64,000 nt of DNA, taken from the NCBI GenBank assembly GCA_028095005.1, contig CM051459.1:257906229-257970228 (forward strand), in the 5' to 3' direction. The stretch comes from Rhynchospora pubera. Lineage: Eukaryota > Streptophyta > Magnoliopsida > Poales > Cyperaceae. Every line of letters starts with the position of its first letter. The stretch's first letter is position 1. Position numbers and translations under genes: made by a program. A model generated the notes under the pieces. That model had not been told where the DNA came from and searched no databases. It saw only the letters and a list, made by a program, of their open reading frames with translations. Below, in pieces: positions 37,201 through 50,500 of this stretch.

Positions 37201-39734
37201 GTTTGTGGTGAATTTTTGTTAGCACTGGTAGTTATTGCAACAATTCTATATAAAGTTTCATACTGATATTAGCATTATGATGATAATAATAATAGTCGTG
37301 GCACTAAGAATAAAGCAATGTTGGATGCCAATAATGATCATTAGATTGAATTCGAGTAACTGTTCCTATTTTCTTACTGGCTGTACTGTTTCCACGTAGG
37401 ACCAAGTGGGTGTGGTTTTAACTTTTTCCCTTTTCTTTTATTGGCTTTTTTGTTTGCTTAGCACATAGTATTTGATATATGAATTTTTCTGATTACCAAT
37501 CAAGTCCTGGTGAGAGTTGAATTTCTGGTTCCATGAAAGAATATCTTGCAGATTATACCGGTACCGCACATTACGTGTCAGGGCAGTTCTCGAAATTTCT
37601 GCTGGTTATCTACTCCCATATCAGTACCAAGCTAATATAGTTGTACTTGTTCAATTTATTAACAAGTTTTTACTTCCATTTGTTTGCAGACTTCTCTTTC
37701 CCTGATGCAACCGTGTCAACAATCGCCATCGGTTCGCCAAATGATGAAGTGATCTCGTTCCAGGGGGTAGATATAATGACCCCTGCTCAGAAGCTGTTGG
37801 CTCGGCAATTATCATGTGATGTCATTCAGGGAAAGAGTCTTCTTGTTACTGGTATGGTCATTGGATTAGTCTCTTCTTGATGTTTTGTCCATTATTCATT
37901 TTTTTCATCTTTGGTAGGATACTCAAGAATAATGTCAGGTGCCAAAAACATGTTAATGGATTCACTTGCTCTATGCTTAGCAAAACCTAGCTGCCTTGAC
38001 ATGACCATGCAAATAAGATACTGAAGCACACATTATTATAGGATAGCATCATCAATTCATCATCATGCTAGGTGAATTATGGAGTTAAAGCAAGATATTT
38101 ACAATGTAGCTGATGACTCTTGTTCCTTCTTTTATTTTTGTGTTTGCAAAGGTCCTAATGGTAGTGGGAAGAGTTCAATATTCAGGGTCCTTCGTGGAAT
38201 TTGGCCAATTGCATCTGGCCGGCTCATCAAGCCATCAAAGGGTCTCTTTCATGTGCCTCAACGACCGTATACAAGTCTAGGTACTCTTCGCGACCAGATC
38301 ATATACCCTCTCTCTCGTGAAGAGGCGGAGGCACACGTTCAATCATTGTGCAATGATGGTATAAAGCCCTTTGCTTTTTCTCTGTGCTTTTTCTTGCTGC
38401 ATCATGAGTTATTTTTAATCATTACCAAAGATATAAAATGTCCAATCTCCAATTCAGCCCAATGTACTTTAATAAATGAAATAAGAAAGAACCACTTCTA
38501 GTATGTATTACAAAGCTTTATCCAAGGATGTTACTCTTAAGGGGGTGAAGCAGCCAAACTGCTTGGTCAACATGATGTGACATTATTTAGAGTTTTAGAC
38601 TGACTGAACTGGTTACTTTGGTCAGTTCAGGCTTGTGTTCAGCTTTTGGCTGGATCTGACATTTTTTCCCTTTCATCATAATTAAAAGCTGCGACCCTGA
38701 TTCAAACCTGACAACTTGTCTGCAAAATAATACAGTGATTTTTGTTTTGATGTGAGACAGATAGATCAGATGCTCCACGATTGCTTGACGCTCGTTTGAG
38801 GAATATTTTAGAAAATGTCCGTTTGGTGTATCTTTTGGAAAGAGAAGGCTGGGACTCAACACCTAATTGGGAAGATGTTCTCTCCCTAGGGGAGCAACAA
38901 AGGCTCGGCATGGTCAGTTCCATGCATAACTTTGTTTTGAGTCCTATTTTTCGAATCTTTATTAGGTTATCTATACTGTAGCAGTATCCTGGTGTGGTGT
39001 GGAATTTATGTGTCACTGTTGGGCCCAAATCAGTACATACCGACTTACAAGATGATACTGGTTAAGACATGCTATGTGCCGAGTGGTGTTTAATACATGA
39101 TTCTAATGTTTTTTCAGGCTCGATTGTTCTTTCATCAGCCCAAATTTGGAATACTTGATGAGTGCACGAAGTATGTCATCTCTTTTCACCCCTCTTTTAT
39201 TTTTTACTCTTATGCTTCACAAAAAATATATATTTTGGTGCTTACGAATCATTTTTAATTACAGCGCTACGAGTGTTGATGTGGAAGAACATTTATATAG
39301 ACTTGCAAAAGAAATGGGTATTACTGTCATTACCTCCTCGCAGGTGAGCTTCTTACCCTTCTACCCTCAGGAATAGTTTTCAGATCCACTGGAAGAGACT
39401 GAATATGGTGACCTATATTAAAAAGTCAAAAAACTACAACAGCAAAAAAAAAATAGATTTATCAAAGTAATGTTTATGTTACAACATAATGATCCTCTTT
39501 AAAATGTTTGAACAAAATATAATATTGATGTGTTCTGCAATGGTTTATTTTCATCTTTATGGACGCAAAAACTTTACTTTATCTAGTTATTTCCGTGGTT
39601 ATTTGTGGAGGTAAAAGTTTATATATTTAAATTTTAATCTTTTGTAGAGGCCTGCACTTATACCATTCCATTCCTTGGAGTTGAAACTTATTGATGGCGA
39701 GGGCAAGTGGGAGTTATGTGAAATAAACCATTGA
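28260..39734 (+). CDS. ABCD1: Peroxisomal full-size ABC transporter, subfamily D (PXA1/COMATOSE/PED3 type)
   Basis: Exons: 28260-28321, 28625-28898, 29543-29767, 30114-30311, 30739-31193, 31568-31706, 31923-32001, 32117-32355, 32886-33190, 33693-33810, 34176-34334, 34559-34658, 34743-34851, 35189-35404, 35636-35785, 35867-35939, 36436-36616, 36874-37032, 37690-37851, 38152-38358, 38761-38912, 39118-39170, 39265-39343, 39648-39734. They give 1326 residues, close to Arabidopsis ABCD1 (1337). It imports fatty acyl substrates and jasmonate precursors into peroxisomes. Two TMD-NBD halves: NBD1 has Walker A GPNGSGKSS (478-486), signature LSLGEQQRLGMAR (~579) and Walker B FAILDE (599-604); NBD2 has the same at ~1135, ~1244 and 1264-1269. 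The H-loop is SHRPAL in NBD1 but SSQRPAL in NBD2. EEAR-like EAA-type loops flank both membrane parts (EQQLEGEYRQLHSRLRTHAE; EQELEGTFRFMHSRLRTHAE). Exon 18 ends at a GC donor. ATG 28260 begins MSSLQLLKLKEHGRNL as in homologues. Confidence 0.97.
30024..30147 (+). repeat. Tandem duplication of the exon 4 splice acceptor of ABCD1
   Basis: Two copies of a ~62-bp unit carry the polypyrimidine tract, the acceptor TTGGCAG and the start of the exon (AACATGGT). The acceptors fall at 30051 and 30113. The downstream one is the real one: from it the frame reads NMVYYKMSHVDD as in homologues. The upstream copy has diverged and would read AACATGGTATATTATTTACA and then soon reach an in-frame TGA. Confidence 0.85.
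30702..30724 (+). repeat. (CT)n tract in the polypyrimidine tract of ABCD1 intron 4
   Basis: About eleven CT dinucleotides end 14 bp before the acceptor TTTCTCAG at 30738 and form most of the polypyrimidine tract of that intron. Confidence 0.75.
37033..37689 (+). other. Probable GC-AG intron in ABCD1
   Basis: Exon 18 ends CAAAATG followed by GCAAGT, the consensus of rare GC-AG introns, and exon 19 starts after TTTGCAG at 37689. The join gives AAT GAC TTC (Asn-Asp-Phe), matching homologues. The nearest GT alternative, inside AAAATGGCAAGTATT, would shift the frame and give a stop within a few codons. Confidence 0.8.
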
Positions 39735-40860
39735 GCTTCTCCATAAAGCTTATTGAATTGGGATATGTATTAATTCCCAAGTCCACATATTCTCTTTTAT
39801 TTTTGTTAGTATTAGTCTTTTTACACAACTGAGGTGTAATTGCATGCAGATAATGCATTGTACCTCTATTCTTTTTGACATCACGTAGATAAAAGAAAGG
39901 AAAATAATAAGCAAATAATTTAGATATTTATCCCGGAAAAAAAAAAGAAAAGAAAAGGAGGGATCAGTGGTTCTTGGCGGCCGGATGAGTTATCCTGTAG
40001 ATTTAGCAGGTGTATATAATAAGTTTAACATGTTTGTACTATTGTGACATGCTTTGTTTTATGCATGTCTTGTTCTATCTATTGATTTATTAGGTTGTGT
40101 TCGTTATAATATATATTTTTCCCTCTTTTTCATTTTTCTCGGGTCAAGTTAGCTAGCTACTGTAGTATTCATTATATTCTGTCTAAGTTGTTCCCACGTC
40201 AAAAGAAACAACAAAGGAAAAGGAAGCTCTTAATTTAAATTATGCATTTATTTATTTATTATTATTTTTATCACGGATTGTATGCTCTTTGTTTCCATGC
40301 ACTCAGGTTGATGTAAATGTATTTGCATTTCAAATGAAAATTGGGATTCTATTTGTATGAAGTTAGGTTTTTGCCTCATAGGCAGACCTAAAGATCTCAA
40401 TTTTAATTACATGTTAAAATGTTGTAGGAATACAAGTTCTATTATTTTCAGAATTTTTATTGTTATTTTCTATTCAGATTTTCAATAATTATCCTATTTT
40501 AAATGTAGGTCTTTATTTTTCATTATTATGAAAGATGCTTTTTACAACTCAAAAGGTCGTAAAAAGAATTTAAAATGGCACAATTTGAGTTCATATACGA
40601 CATTCGAACATATACCTTTTGAATTCATCGTCTGGATATTAATTATTAAACAATAAATATCAGTTTATATTTCTGTCGAAATATACACGTTTTTAGTTTT
40701 TGCATTCCATTACTGATCAAAATAATATTGTTTAGTTTTCAACTTTCAAGTAACAAGTGCGTTCTATAAATTTTACAAAATAATTAGATTTCCCTAGGTA
40801 GAAATTCATTAGTTAAAAAAAGTTCAACTTAGCCTTCTTAATTCTCATCAAAGGTAGCCA
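39735..40860. other. Intergenic between ABCD1 and the helicase gene
   Basis: AT-rich, with the ABCD1 3' untranslated region at its left side. No open frame of note and no repeat element was recognised. Confidence 0.7.
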
Positions 40861-40902
40861 AGGCCTGAAGGCCTTATTATACCCCAAAGAGAGATGCAAC
40901 AT

Positions 40903-40991
40903 AGCCCATTTCAAACAGGCCAACGCTTAAACCCTGAATATTCGAACCACTCAACTCGCCAAAACCTGATCGAAGAGCTCTTCTAGGGTTT
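40903..40991 (+). promoter_or_regulatory. Telo-box and site II motifs upstream of RH57
   Basis: AGCCCA at 40903-40908 (reverse complement TGGGCT, a site II element), AAACCCT at 40929-40935 and TAGGGTTT at 40984-40991 (reverse complement AAACCCTA, a perfect telo-box) lie within 125 bp of the start codon. This pair of motifs is well known in promoters of plant ribosomal-protein and ribosome-biogenesis genes, fitting the helicase's expected role. The motifs are seen; their use here is inferred. Confidence 0.55.
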
Positions 40992-41025
40992 TGAAAGAGG
41001 GGCGACTGAGCTAAGGAGGTAGAGA

Positions 41026-44000
41026 ATGGAGAAGGGATCGACACTGCTCTTCGCGGGCACCCGTTTCAATCGCAAGCGGTTTGCATCGATTTTTGAACGC
41101 TTCCATGTATGGTCTATATACGGTCCTCTTTGTTATTTTTATTTATTTATTTTTTGGTTTTGTCTTTTCCTATCTGCTTGAATTTGATACCAGAGGCCGT
41201 GTGAAACTGACGAGTGGATCCCACTGGAATAAATATGTTGTATGAAGTGTGAAAAATAAAGTAATAGTTATATGATGTATTTTTTGGGAAAAATGGTGGA
41301 GTAACTGAACTGAACTGAACTGGCTTTTTATTGTTGGACATTTGATAAATTTCATTTGGGTTTGTACCCAATTTTTGTGTTTACATTCTTGTTTTGTTCA
41401 AATCAATACTTACGTATAGACTCCAATTCAATACAAAACAAACAAAAAGGTGAAATGCAGGAGCAAGCTCTCAAAGTTTACCGGTCATTAACTTTATGTG
41501 GAATCTGTCTATGTAACTTCTGACTTATATTTTGGCAGCCAAAAGAGGAAGCAGTGACACAAGAAGAAGAGCAAGGGGAACCCAGAGAGGTTGAGCCCCA
41601 ATCATTTAAGACTTCTGAGAAAAAGAGCAAGAAAAAGAGAAAGCGGAGTGGTACTGCTCCTGCTGGTGAGTTCTGTATGTCATACTGGTATAGTGCTGTA
41701 CAAACTGTGCAAGTCTAGTTCTTTTGGTTTGGTACCTACTGACTTTGAACCCTTCTGTCATGTGTGGTATCTTCTGTGCACCACATTGACTTATTTCATT
41801 GAACCGAAGCTGAATTTCGTACTTGTATAGATGTCAGCTTTTTGTTTCTATTTTAAATATGATACCTTATTTTATTTGAATGAAAATTGGTGTCCTCAGA
41901 GGTAGTCGAAGGATTTAATGTTTTCAAGACATCAGAAGCCTCTTCATTGACCCCTTCATTGACTGATGATTTAAAGCAGGAAGGATCGTCTTCTAGTCAA
42001 AGGAAGGAAGATGTGAAGCAGATTGAGGTGTCCCTTTTCACTTCTTTTGAATTTTCCAATTTCTTTGTGCAACAGCACCTTATTATCTCATTTGCCGAAG
42101 GCATGCTATATATTTTTTTTTGCAGATAACCCTGACTTTAAGATTATTTTTTCTTTATTATTCAGGAGAAACCTGTTCAACTTAAATGACACTAATGTTG
42201 GTGTTAGAATTTTTAAAGAAAAGACGAAAAGCAAGATGGGAATCAGTTTGAAAGTGGTTTATTTGAAAGATGATTATTAGTGAACTGTATCTGAACTCTT
42301 AATGGTTTAAAAATTCTTTTGGGAGTTGGGACTAAGTCAAGGTTGAAGTCATCAATTTTTTGTTATTTTTATTTTTATTTTTATGGGTATCTTGAGACAA
42401 TTTTAAACCTTCTAACTTTGCGAAGGCTGACATGCAGTGATCTCTTGATTCTCTGTATGTGACTTATCTGTAATCATGTATGCTTCTTGTCGTTGTTAGC
42501 AAGCTGCACTATTGAGAAAGAAGTATGGGATTCACATTTCGGGATACAATGTGCCGCAACCTCTTGAGAATTTCAGTGACCTGAGTTCAAGGTTTTTCTA
42601 CCTTTCTCTAAGCTTTTCATTTCTTTTTTCTGATTTTGGTAGTGCGGATTTGATTAGTTTATTTTTTTTGTGTGCTACACGCCCACACCCATAAACACAC
42701 TTCCCCAGAGGAGCCATGAAATATTTTTAAGGTGTAGCCAAAATTGTAAGGTGGGGCGTAACTTCACAACTATTTTGAATCACAAGCGTATTTTGGTGGT
42801 CCCCCCAGCACCCCAAAATGCATTGAAAGATAAAGCATATCATTACAACTTTTTTGAGCCAGAAGGTGGCAAGTGCCTTCCCCCACAGTCTGGCTCTGCC
42901 ACTGTGCACCTTAGTATGTGGATATTGTGCTGAAGTCTGGGAACCATGGAGTGAACGTCTCCGTGAAGTCCTTTTTGCAGATTCCTTGCTTCACTGTTTT
43001 TTTTTTTGTTAGTGTACTTATGTGCCCTGCCCCTAATATTACCTGTAGTGAATACATCTTACAATTATGTCAGGTTTAGGTGCAAGCCATACTTGTTGGA
43101 GAACTTATCACAACTAGGGTTCAAAGAGCCTACTCCTATTCAAAGACAGGCTATTCCGGTGATTCTTTCGGTATGATGCTTTACTGAATTGTCGATGTGT
43201 AGTTATTGTTTCTAAAACTTATTTACAATTTTGTAGGTATTTAAAGGATACAATAGGTCACATTTTTTAAGGCACCTATTGGCTTAAGTATGGATTATAA
43301 TAAAATGATGGCATAAGTGTCTTTGTTTTTTAATTAATTTGACAGATCATTTAGAGTAAAAAGAACCTTTTTATTTAGTACTAAAATTGTTTCATGGTTG
43401 CAAACCAAAACAATGAGTGATTCCAACATCAACTATGCTATTGGTTTTTAGATGGGAGGGTTGAGGAGTCTTCTTGAGCTGATGAAGCATAGAATTGAAA
43501 ATATCTATTTGAAATCTTTAATTGTAAGTATAGTCCTCAATGTGACTCAAGTTTCTAATGTCAAATGATGTCGAAGAGTCTACCCTTTGAATAAGTGACT
43601 CAAGTGACTCAATTCAAGCTTATTCCAGTAGATCTGCACATGTCGAAGAGTCTTTAATTTCATGGGGGAGAGATTGAATTCATTAACTATGGTTGCAAAT
43701 TTTTAATGTCAAATGAATATTAAATTATATCAACTTCATTGGAGATATTATAAACTTTAGACGCTATGTTCTATTACGTTTTATTTTGTAGAGAGCTTTA
43801 GTTTGAAAGAGAACAAAAACATTTTTAAAAAAATACAATATGTATGAATCTTATGTTCCTTTTTTTCCCTTCAGGGGAGGGAGTGCTTTGCTTGTGCACC
43901 TACTGGCTCTGGCAAGACTTTGGCATTTTTATGTCCAATTCTTATGAAAATCAAGGTAGAGTGTTTTTGCTTTATTTATTTGTTTATTTATTTTTGGCAA

Positions 44001-47000
44001 ACTTTGCCTAATAGTTTTGATATTCAAATAATGCCCAGTTTTGCATATGACAGTTAAGAACCTTCTTTTGCATCATGAGCTCTCTTAAAATTACTGCAGT
44101 GCAGTTGCCCAAAAAAAAGGAAAAAAATACTGCTGTGTCAAGCTGGCAACTCTAAATTACTATTCGCTTTTAATTTTAAATCAATAAAGTTCTTTTTGTA
44201 TTCATATCATGCAAACTTCTACTGCAACATTTTAATCCTCTTGGACAATGTCAATATGGTTTGGGCAAGTTCATATTTATACTTTTGATGACAAGTTGCA
44301 AATGGGAATTTATTGGTCAATTGAGGCTGATTAGGGTTCAAATTCAATTGTAAGCTTGATAAATAGTCAATTGAGGTTTAACGTCAAACATAAATTTTGC
44401 TTAGTATATGTTGCTAAATAGCCAGGATCAAAAGATGGCATAAAGGCTGTTGTTCTATGCCCCACAAGGGAACTAGCTGCACAAACAGTAAGAGAGTGCA
44501 AAAAATTGACAAGAGGTAGGAAGTTCAAAATCAAGCTAATGACAAAGGAGCTCTCAAGATCAGGTGATTTTACAAAAATTCCATGTGACATTCTTGTGTC
44601 AACCCCCCTTCGTCTCGACTTCGCAATTAACAAGAGGAAGCTTGATTTGAGCAGGTAATTTAATCTTGCATTCTAATTCTTATTTTTCTGGTTAATTATT
44701 TAGATTTTAGAACATAAAGGGATCATAGTATCATACTAGTCATGGTGGATACTTAATACCAATAATGACAATTAAAATTTTGGACTGCAATTAAGAACTG
44801 GTATATGCTGTTTGACTGCCAATTTGACCAAAATTTGCTGCTGTTTTCATTTGTTTGTATTTTGCTAAGTTGCACCAATGAAAACAATCTGAGATATATC
44901 ATATTCGCACAAACTGTTAGTTGATTGGAAATAATTGGTTCAAGCTGTACCATAGTTGGTTTAATTATTTACATGACAAGACCTATTAGGATAGGGCAAG
45001 AGCTAAGTTAAATTTGCTGGCACGCACCTTCCTTCTAGTCGAGACATTTGTCATGATTAATAGTTGCTCTTGATTTGTGAACCAATAAATAGTTATGAGC
45101 AGAAAAATAGGAAGCAGGAAATGCTATTAATACTTCACTGCATCTTTTATTGTGGTTCAGAGTAGAGTACCTAGTTCTGGATGAGTCAGACAAGTTATTT
45201 GAGCTGGGATTTGTGGAGCAAATTGACTCAGTTGTAAAGGCTTGCTCGAACCCTTCAATAATTCGCTCTTTGTTTAGTGCGACACTTCCAGACACTGTTG
45301 AGGAGCTTGCTCGGTCAATCATGCATGACGCCGTTCGAGTCATTGTTGGCAAAAAGTATGTAATCTGTAGTTGTGAGAACACCCATTTTCTTCCCGTTGT
45401 TTTTGCATACTAATTTGAAATTAGCATTTTGCTTTTGGTTCTGCATATTTTTTTCCTTTTAGAAAACCAGTTCATAAATAATTTATAGTGCATGCATTTT
45501 ATTGATTGAAAGTGCGTTTTAATAGGAATTCAGCCTCCCAGTTGATAAAGCAAAAGCTGGTCTTTGCTGGGAGTGAGAAGGGGAAGCTACTTGCTCTCCG
45601 ACAAAGCTTTGCAGAGGTTGATGCATTGACACTTTCTACACTCACTAACAATAGTTCAACATTTACCTTGGTATCATAAAAATTCCTTCGAGTATGTATG
45701 TACCTGTACTTGGTCTGACTTATGTGGTGGTTTGTACTGTTATTTCCTGTCTGTCCTCTTTGCCCCCCTTATAGTTTTCCATATGTTCTGGATTAATTAT
45801 AAATCTGCAATACTACATAAAAGAAGTATAAGGCAGAAAACAATATCAATTAACATGATCTGTGTATACTGTATGTCAACCCAAAATTAAAATAATTGAA
45901 GGCTGTCTAGTTGGCTATGTTCAAAATTTCCAAGTGGTAATAAAGTTTCATCTGTATGCTTCCTACCAGAGCTTGAACCCCCCAGTGTTGATATTTGTGC
46001 AAAGCAAAGAGAGAGCAAAGGAGCTTTACAAAGAGCTGGCATTTGATGACATCAAAGCAGACGTCATTCATGCTGATCTCACTCAGCAGCAGGTATCTGT
46101 AAACTTTGTTTATATTAGTTCAGTACTAATTAATCTGGAAAAAATAAAAATACTGCATCACCAACTACTGGTATCTGTACTGGGCCGGACTTGACTGCTA
46201 CAGTAGGCTTAGTTAAGCTCTTGCCCTCAATGTGCAATTTGAAATCAACACTAAAACAAGCGACAAAAACAAAATTAAATAAATAAAATTACAGGAGAAT
46301 AAACCAGGTTCCTTGGTGCATGTCACCATCGGCTCTTACTGGTTTGGTGTTGTTACCTTGAAACTTTTTTTTTATTTTTTTAGGATTAGTCACTGCAGAA
46401 TACATTCTTATTATTTGTTTTGCAACCTTAATAGAGAGAGGATGCTGTGGATAACTTCAGAGCAGGAAAAACGTGGGTGCTTATAGCAACAGATGTTATT
46501 TCAAGAGGCATGGATTTTAAAGGTGTCAATTGTGTAATTAACTATGATTTTCCTGAGTCAGCCACAGCTTATATTCATCGGATAGGTACAACGCATCTTC
46601 TGTTTCTTTGATCCTAATTTTTACAAGATACAAGTTGATCATATATGGGGTAAAATATTTAAGAATGGATATCAGCATATTATGTCCAGGTTAACTAGTT
46701 CGGAAGGAGCACCTCCAAGTTTTATAGTATTTTGTTTTGGTCTATTTTATCATATGTATATTTTCATTATTTCACTAACTATTGTTGAAATAAATAGTGG
46801 AAAAAATGCCACATTGTTATTGCTTATGACCATATGGTCAAATAAATGAAATATTTTTTCTGTCAAAATAAAACAAAAATATTGGCATTTGGAAAACAAT
46901 GCATGTATGATGTTTTTAACCTCTGCAAATTATGGAAAAGAGAACTTGAAACAATCCACAAATTATGTTTTAGCCAAACTTAAGAGTGCTAACTCAGGAG

Positions 47001-47547
47001 TTAAATTGCTTCAGTTTTGAAAATCACCCTCTAAAAAGGTTTCTGGGCAACCTTTAAAAAGGATTGTGCTTTGTTCGAAAATACACTAAAGAGGAGGGTG
47101 TATTTCCATTTGTGTTTTCTCCTACCTTTTGACACATTTCAAACATTTTTTTTATATAGTTTGAAAATATGGCCGGTTGGACTGGAACTATAAGTTATAG
47201 GCCTAATTATGGAAAAAGAGAAGATTTATTCGCAAGTGGAATGAAATGCCAATGGCTGTTTTCTTTACTCTATCTTCCACCAAACCAGTTTGGCTTTCAA
47301 ACTAAAAATTAACTTTGTGATCTTATTGCTAGGTCGGTCTGGAAGGGCTGGGAGACCTGGTGAAGCAATAACCTTGTATACTGAAGAAGACAAGCCTTTT
47401 CTAAGAAATATAGCAAATGTCATGGTTGCCTCAGGCTGTGAAGTTCCCTCTTGGATATTGGAGCTGCCTAAGCTCAGACACAAGAAGCATCGGGTGAAGA
47501 GGGACAACATCTCTACCTTGCCTGAGGACAACGCTGCAGAAGAATGA
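41026..47547 (+). CDS. RH57: DEAD-box ATP-dependent RNA helicase 57 (Rok1/DDX52 type)
   Basis: Twelve exons: 41026-41106, 41539-41665, 41900-42027, 42500-42591, 43074-43170, 43875-43955, 44422-44654, 45161-45355, 45526-45616, 45970-46092, 46435-46585, 47333-47547; 537 residues, about the length of plant RH57. In yeast the orthologue Rok1 acts in 18S rRNA/40S subunit assembly in the nucleolus. A basic Lys/Glu-rich N-terminal part (KSKKKRKRSG) precedes the helicase core. Motifs in order: Q-motif GFKEPTPIQRQAIP, motif I APTGSGKT (183-190), Ia PTREL (216-220), II DESD (287-290), III SAT (319-321), IV VLIFVQSK, V ATDVISRGMDF (434-444), VI HRIGRSGRAG (464-473). DESD in place of DEAD is, as I recall it, usual for the plant family and not damage. 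The C-terminal tail is basic (RHKKHRVKRD). The 3' end runs directly into a satellite array. Confidence 0.96.
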
Positions 47548-50500
47548 TATTTTGGAAGTTTCTCCTTTTTACCTGTTCCTGTATCAGAAACGTTGGCTTT
47601 CCCTACAATATCTAGCAATCTGAACCAACTACTGATAAGTGTGGGATCAATTTTTCGAGAAGCAAATTGTATTTATGTTGGAAGATTTAAACTCTTTATG
47701 TTATATAAAATGTGATTCAAATATTCTTTATGTTGTCTAAGTAATTTCATTACTATAATCTACATTTAAACTTTTGATATTATCTAGAATATATGATTCA
47801 TAACTCATAAGTTATTTATTAAAACAAAATTCGATTATATATGGTAATTATGCAAATAAATTGCAAATAATGCAATTGTAAGTATCAATTGGGCATTACA
47901 ATCGTTTTGGATTTATTCTAAGTCATTTCATCACAATAATCTGCATTTAAACACTTTGTATTGTCTATAATATGATTCATATGTTATTTATTCAAAAAGG
48001 TTGCATTATACATCGTAATTACGCATATAAAATTTAAATAAATCAATTCTATGTATCAGTTGACCATTTCAATCGTTTCTGAATTCATTCTAAATTATTT
48101 TTTCACAACAATTTAAATTTAAATTCTTTATATTATAGAGAATATGATTCATATGTTATTTATTAAAAAAAGATTTGAATATACACGGTAGTTATGCAAA
48201 TAAATTGCAAATAATGCAATTATAAGTATCATTTGAGTATTACAATCCTTACTGTATTTATTCTAAGTTATTTCATCACAATAATCTGCATTTGAACAAT
48301 TTATATTGTCTAGAATATGATTCATATGTTATTTATTCGAAAATATTTGATTATACATGGTAATTACGCATATAAAGAGCAAATAATTCAACTCTGAGTA
48401 TCATTTGAGCATTTCAATTGCTTCTTGATTCATTCTAAGTCAATTATTCACAATAACATACTCTTAAAAATCTTTATACTATATAGAATATGATTTATTT
48501 ATTCGAAAAGATAAGATTATACATGATAATTACGCATATAAAGTGCAATTAATGCAATTCTTAGTATAATTTGAGCATTTCAATCGTTTCTGGATTCATT
48601 CTAAGTCATTTTATCACAATAATCTACAATTAAACTCTTTATCCCGCCTAAAACATGATTCACATGTTATTTACTAAAAAAAAGATTGGATTATACACGA
48701 TAATTACGCATATAAAGAGCAAATAATTCAATTCTCAGTATAATTTGAGCATTTCAATCGTTTCTAGATTCATTCTAAGTAATTTCATCACAATAATCTA
48801 CATTTAAAATCTTTATACTATTTAAAATATGAATCATATGTTATTTATTAAAAAAAGATTCGATTATACATGGTAATTACGGATATAAAGTACAAATAAT
48901 TTAATTCGGAGTATCATTTGAGCATTTCAATTGTTTCTAAATTTATTCTAAGTCATTTCATGATAATTACGCATTGAAAGAGCAAATAATTCAATACCAA
49001 GTATCATTTGAGTATTTCAATTGTTTTTTAATTCATTCTAAGTCATTTCATCACAATAATCTACACTTAAACTCTTTATACTATATAGAATATGATCCAT
49101 ATGCTATTTATTCAAAAAGATTGGATTATACATGGTAATTACGCATATAAAGTGCAAATAATTCTATTCTGGATATCATTTGAGCATCAATCATTTATGG
49201 ATTCATTCTAAATCATTACATTACAATAATCTATATTTAAACTCCTTATATTGTCTAGAATATGATTCGTAAGTTATTTATTCGAAAATTTTGGATTATA
49301 CATGGTAATTACGCATATAAAGAGCAAATAATTCAATTCTGAGTATAATTTGAGCATTTCAATCGTTTTTAGATTCATTCTAAGTCATGTCATCACGATA
49401 ATCTCTATTTAAACTCTTTATCATGTCTAAAATATGATTCATATGTTATCTATTTAAAAAATATGGATTATACATGGTATTTACGCATATAAATAACAAA
49501 TAATGCAATTCTGAGTATAATTTGAGGTTTTCAATCGTTTATGGATTCATTCTAGGTCATTTCATCACCATCATCTACATTTAAACACTTATTCTGTCTA
49601 GAATATGATTAATACGTTCTTTATTCAAAAAAGTTGGATTATACGTGGTAATTATGCATATAAAGTGCAAATAATTCAATTCTGAGTATCATTTGAACAT
49701 TTCAATCATTTCTCGATTCATTCTAAGTCATTTAATCACAATAATATACACTTAAACTCATTGTACTATATAAAATATGATTCATATGTTATTTATTCAA
49801 AAAGATTGGATTATACCTGTAATTACGCATATAAAGTGCAAGTAATGCAATTCTGAGTATCATTCGAGCATTTCAATTGTTTCTGGATTCATTCTATGAC
49901 ATATCAACAAAAAAATTTACAATTAAAATCTTTATATTGTCTAAAATATTATTCATATATTATTTATTAAAAATATTTTATTATACATGGTAATTACGAA
50001 TATAATGTACATAATTCAATTCTGAGTATCATTTGAGTATTTCAATCCTTTCTAGTTTTATTCTAAGTCATGTCATCCCAATACTCTACATTTAAACTCT
50101 TTCATTTCATCCAAATAATCTACATTTAATCTACATTTATATTGTCTAAAGTATGATTCATATATTATTTATTAAAAAATGATTCGATTATACATGTTAA
50201 TTACGAATATAAAGTACAAATAATTTAATTCTGAGTATCATTTGAGCATTTCAATCGTTTCTAGATTTATTGTAAGTCATTTCATCACAATAATCTACAT
50301 TTAAACTCTTTTGGATGCTCGAGAATATGATTCATATGTTATTTATTCAAAAAGATTCGATTATACATGGTAATTCCGCATATAAGGTGCAAATAATTAA
50401 ATACTGAGAATCATTTGAGCATTTCAATCATTTCTGGATTCATTCTAAGTCATTTCATCACAATATTCTGCACTTAAACTCTTTGTACTATTTAGAATAT

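Noticed and set aside
42650..42960. GC-richer open stretch in helicase intron 4
   Set aside because: It is not needed for the continuous helicase frame and looks like an old dispersed repeat remnant (ends CTGGCTCTGCCACTG). No element family could be supported.
45181..45192. DESD instead of DEAD in the helicase as a damaged catalytic site
   Set aside because: Asp-Glu and the final Asp are kept, all other motifs are intact, and as I recall plant RH57 proteins normally have DESD.
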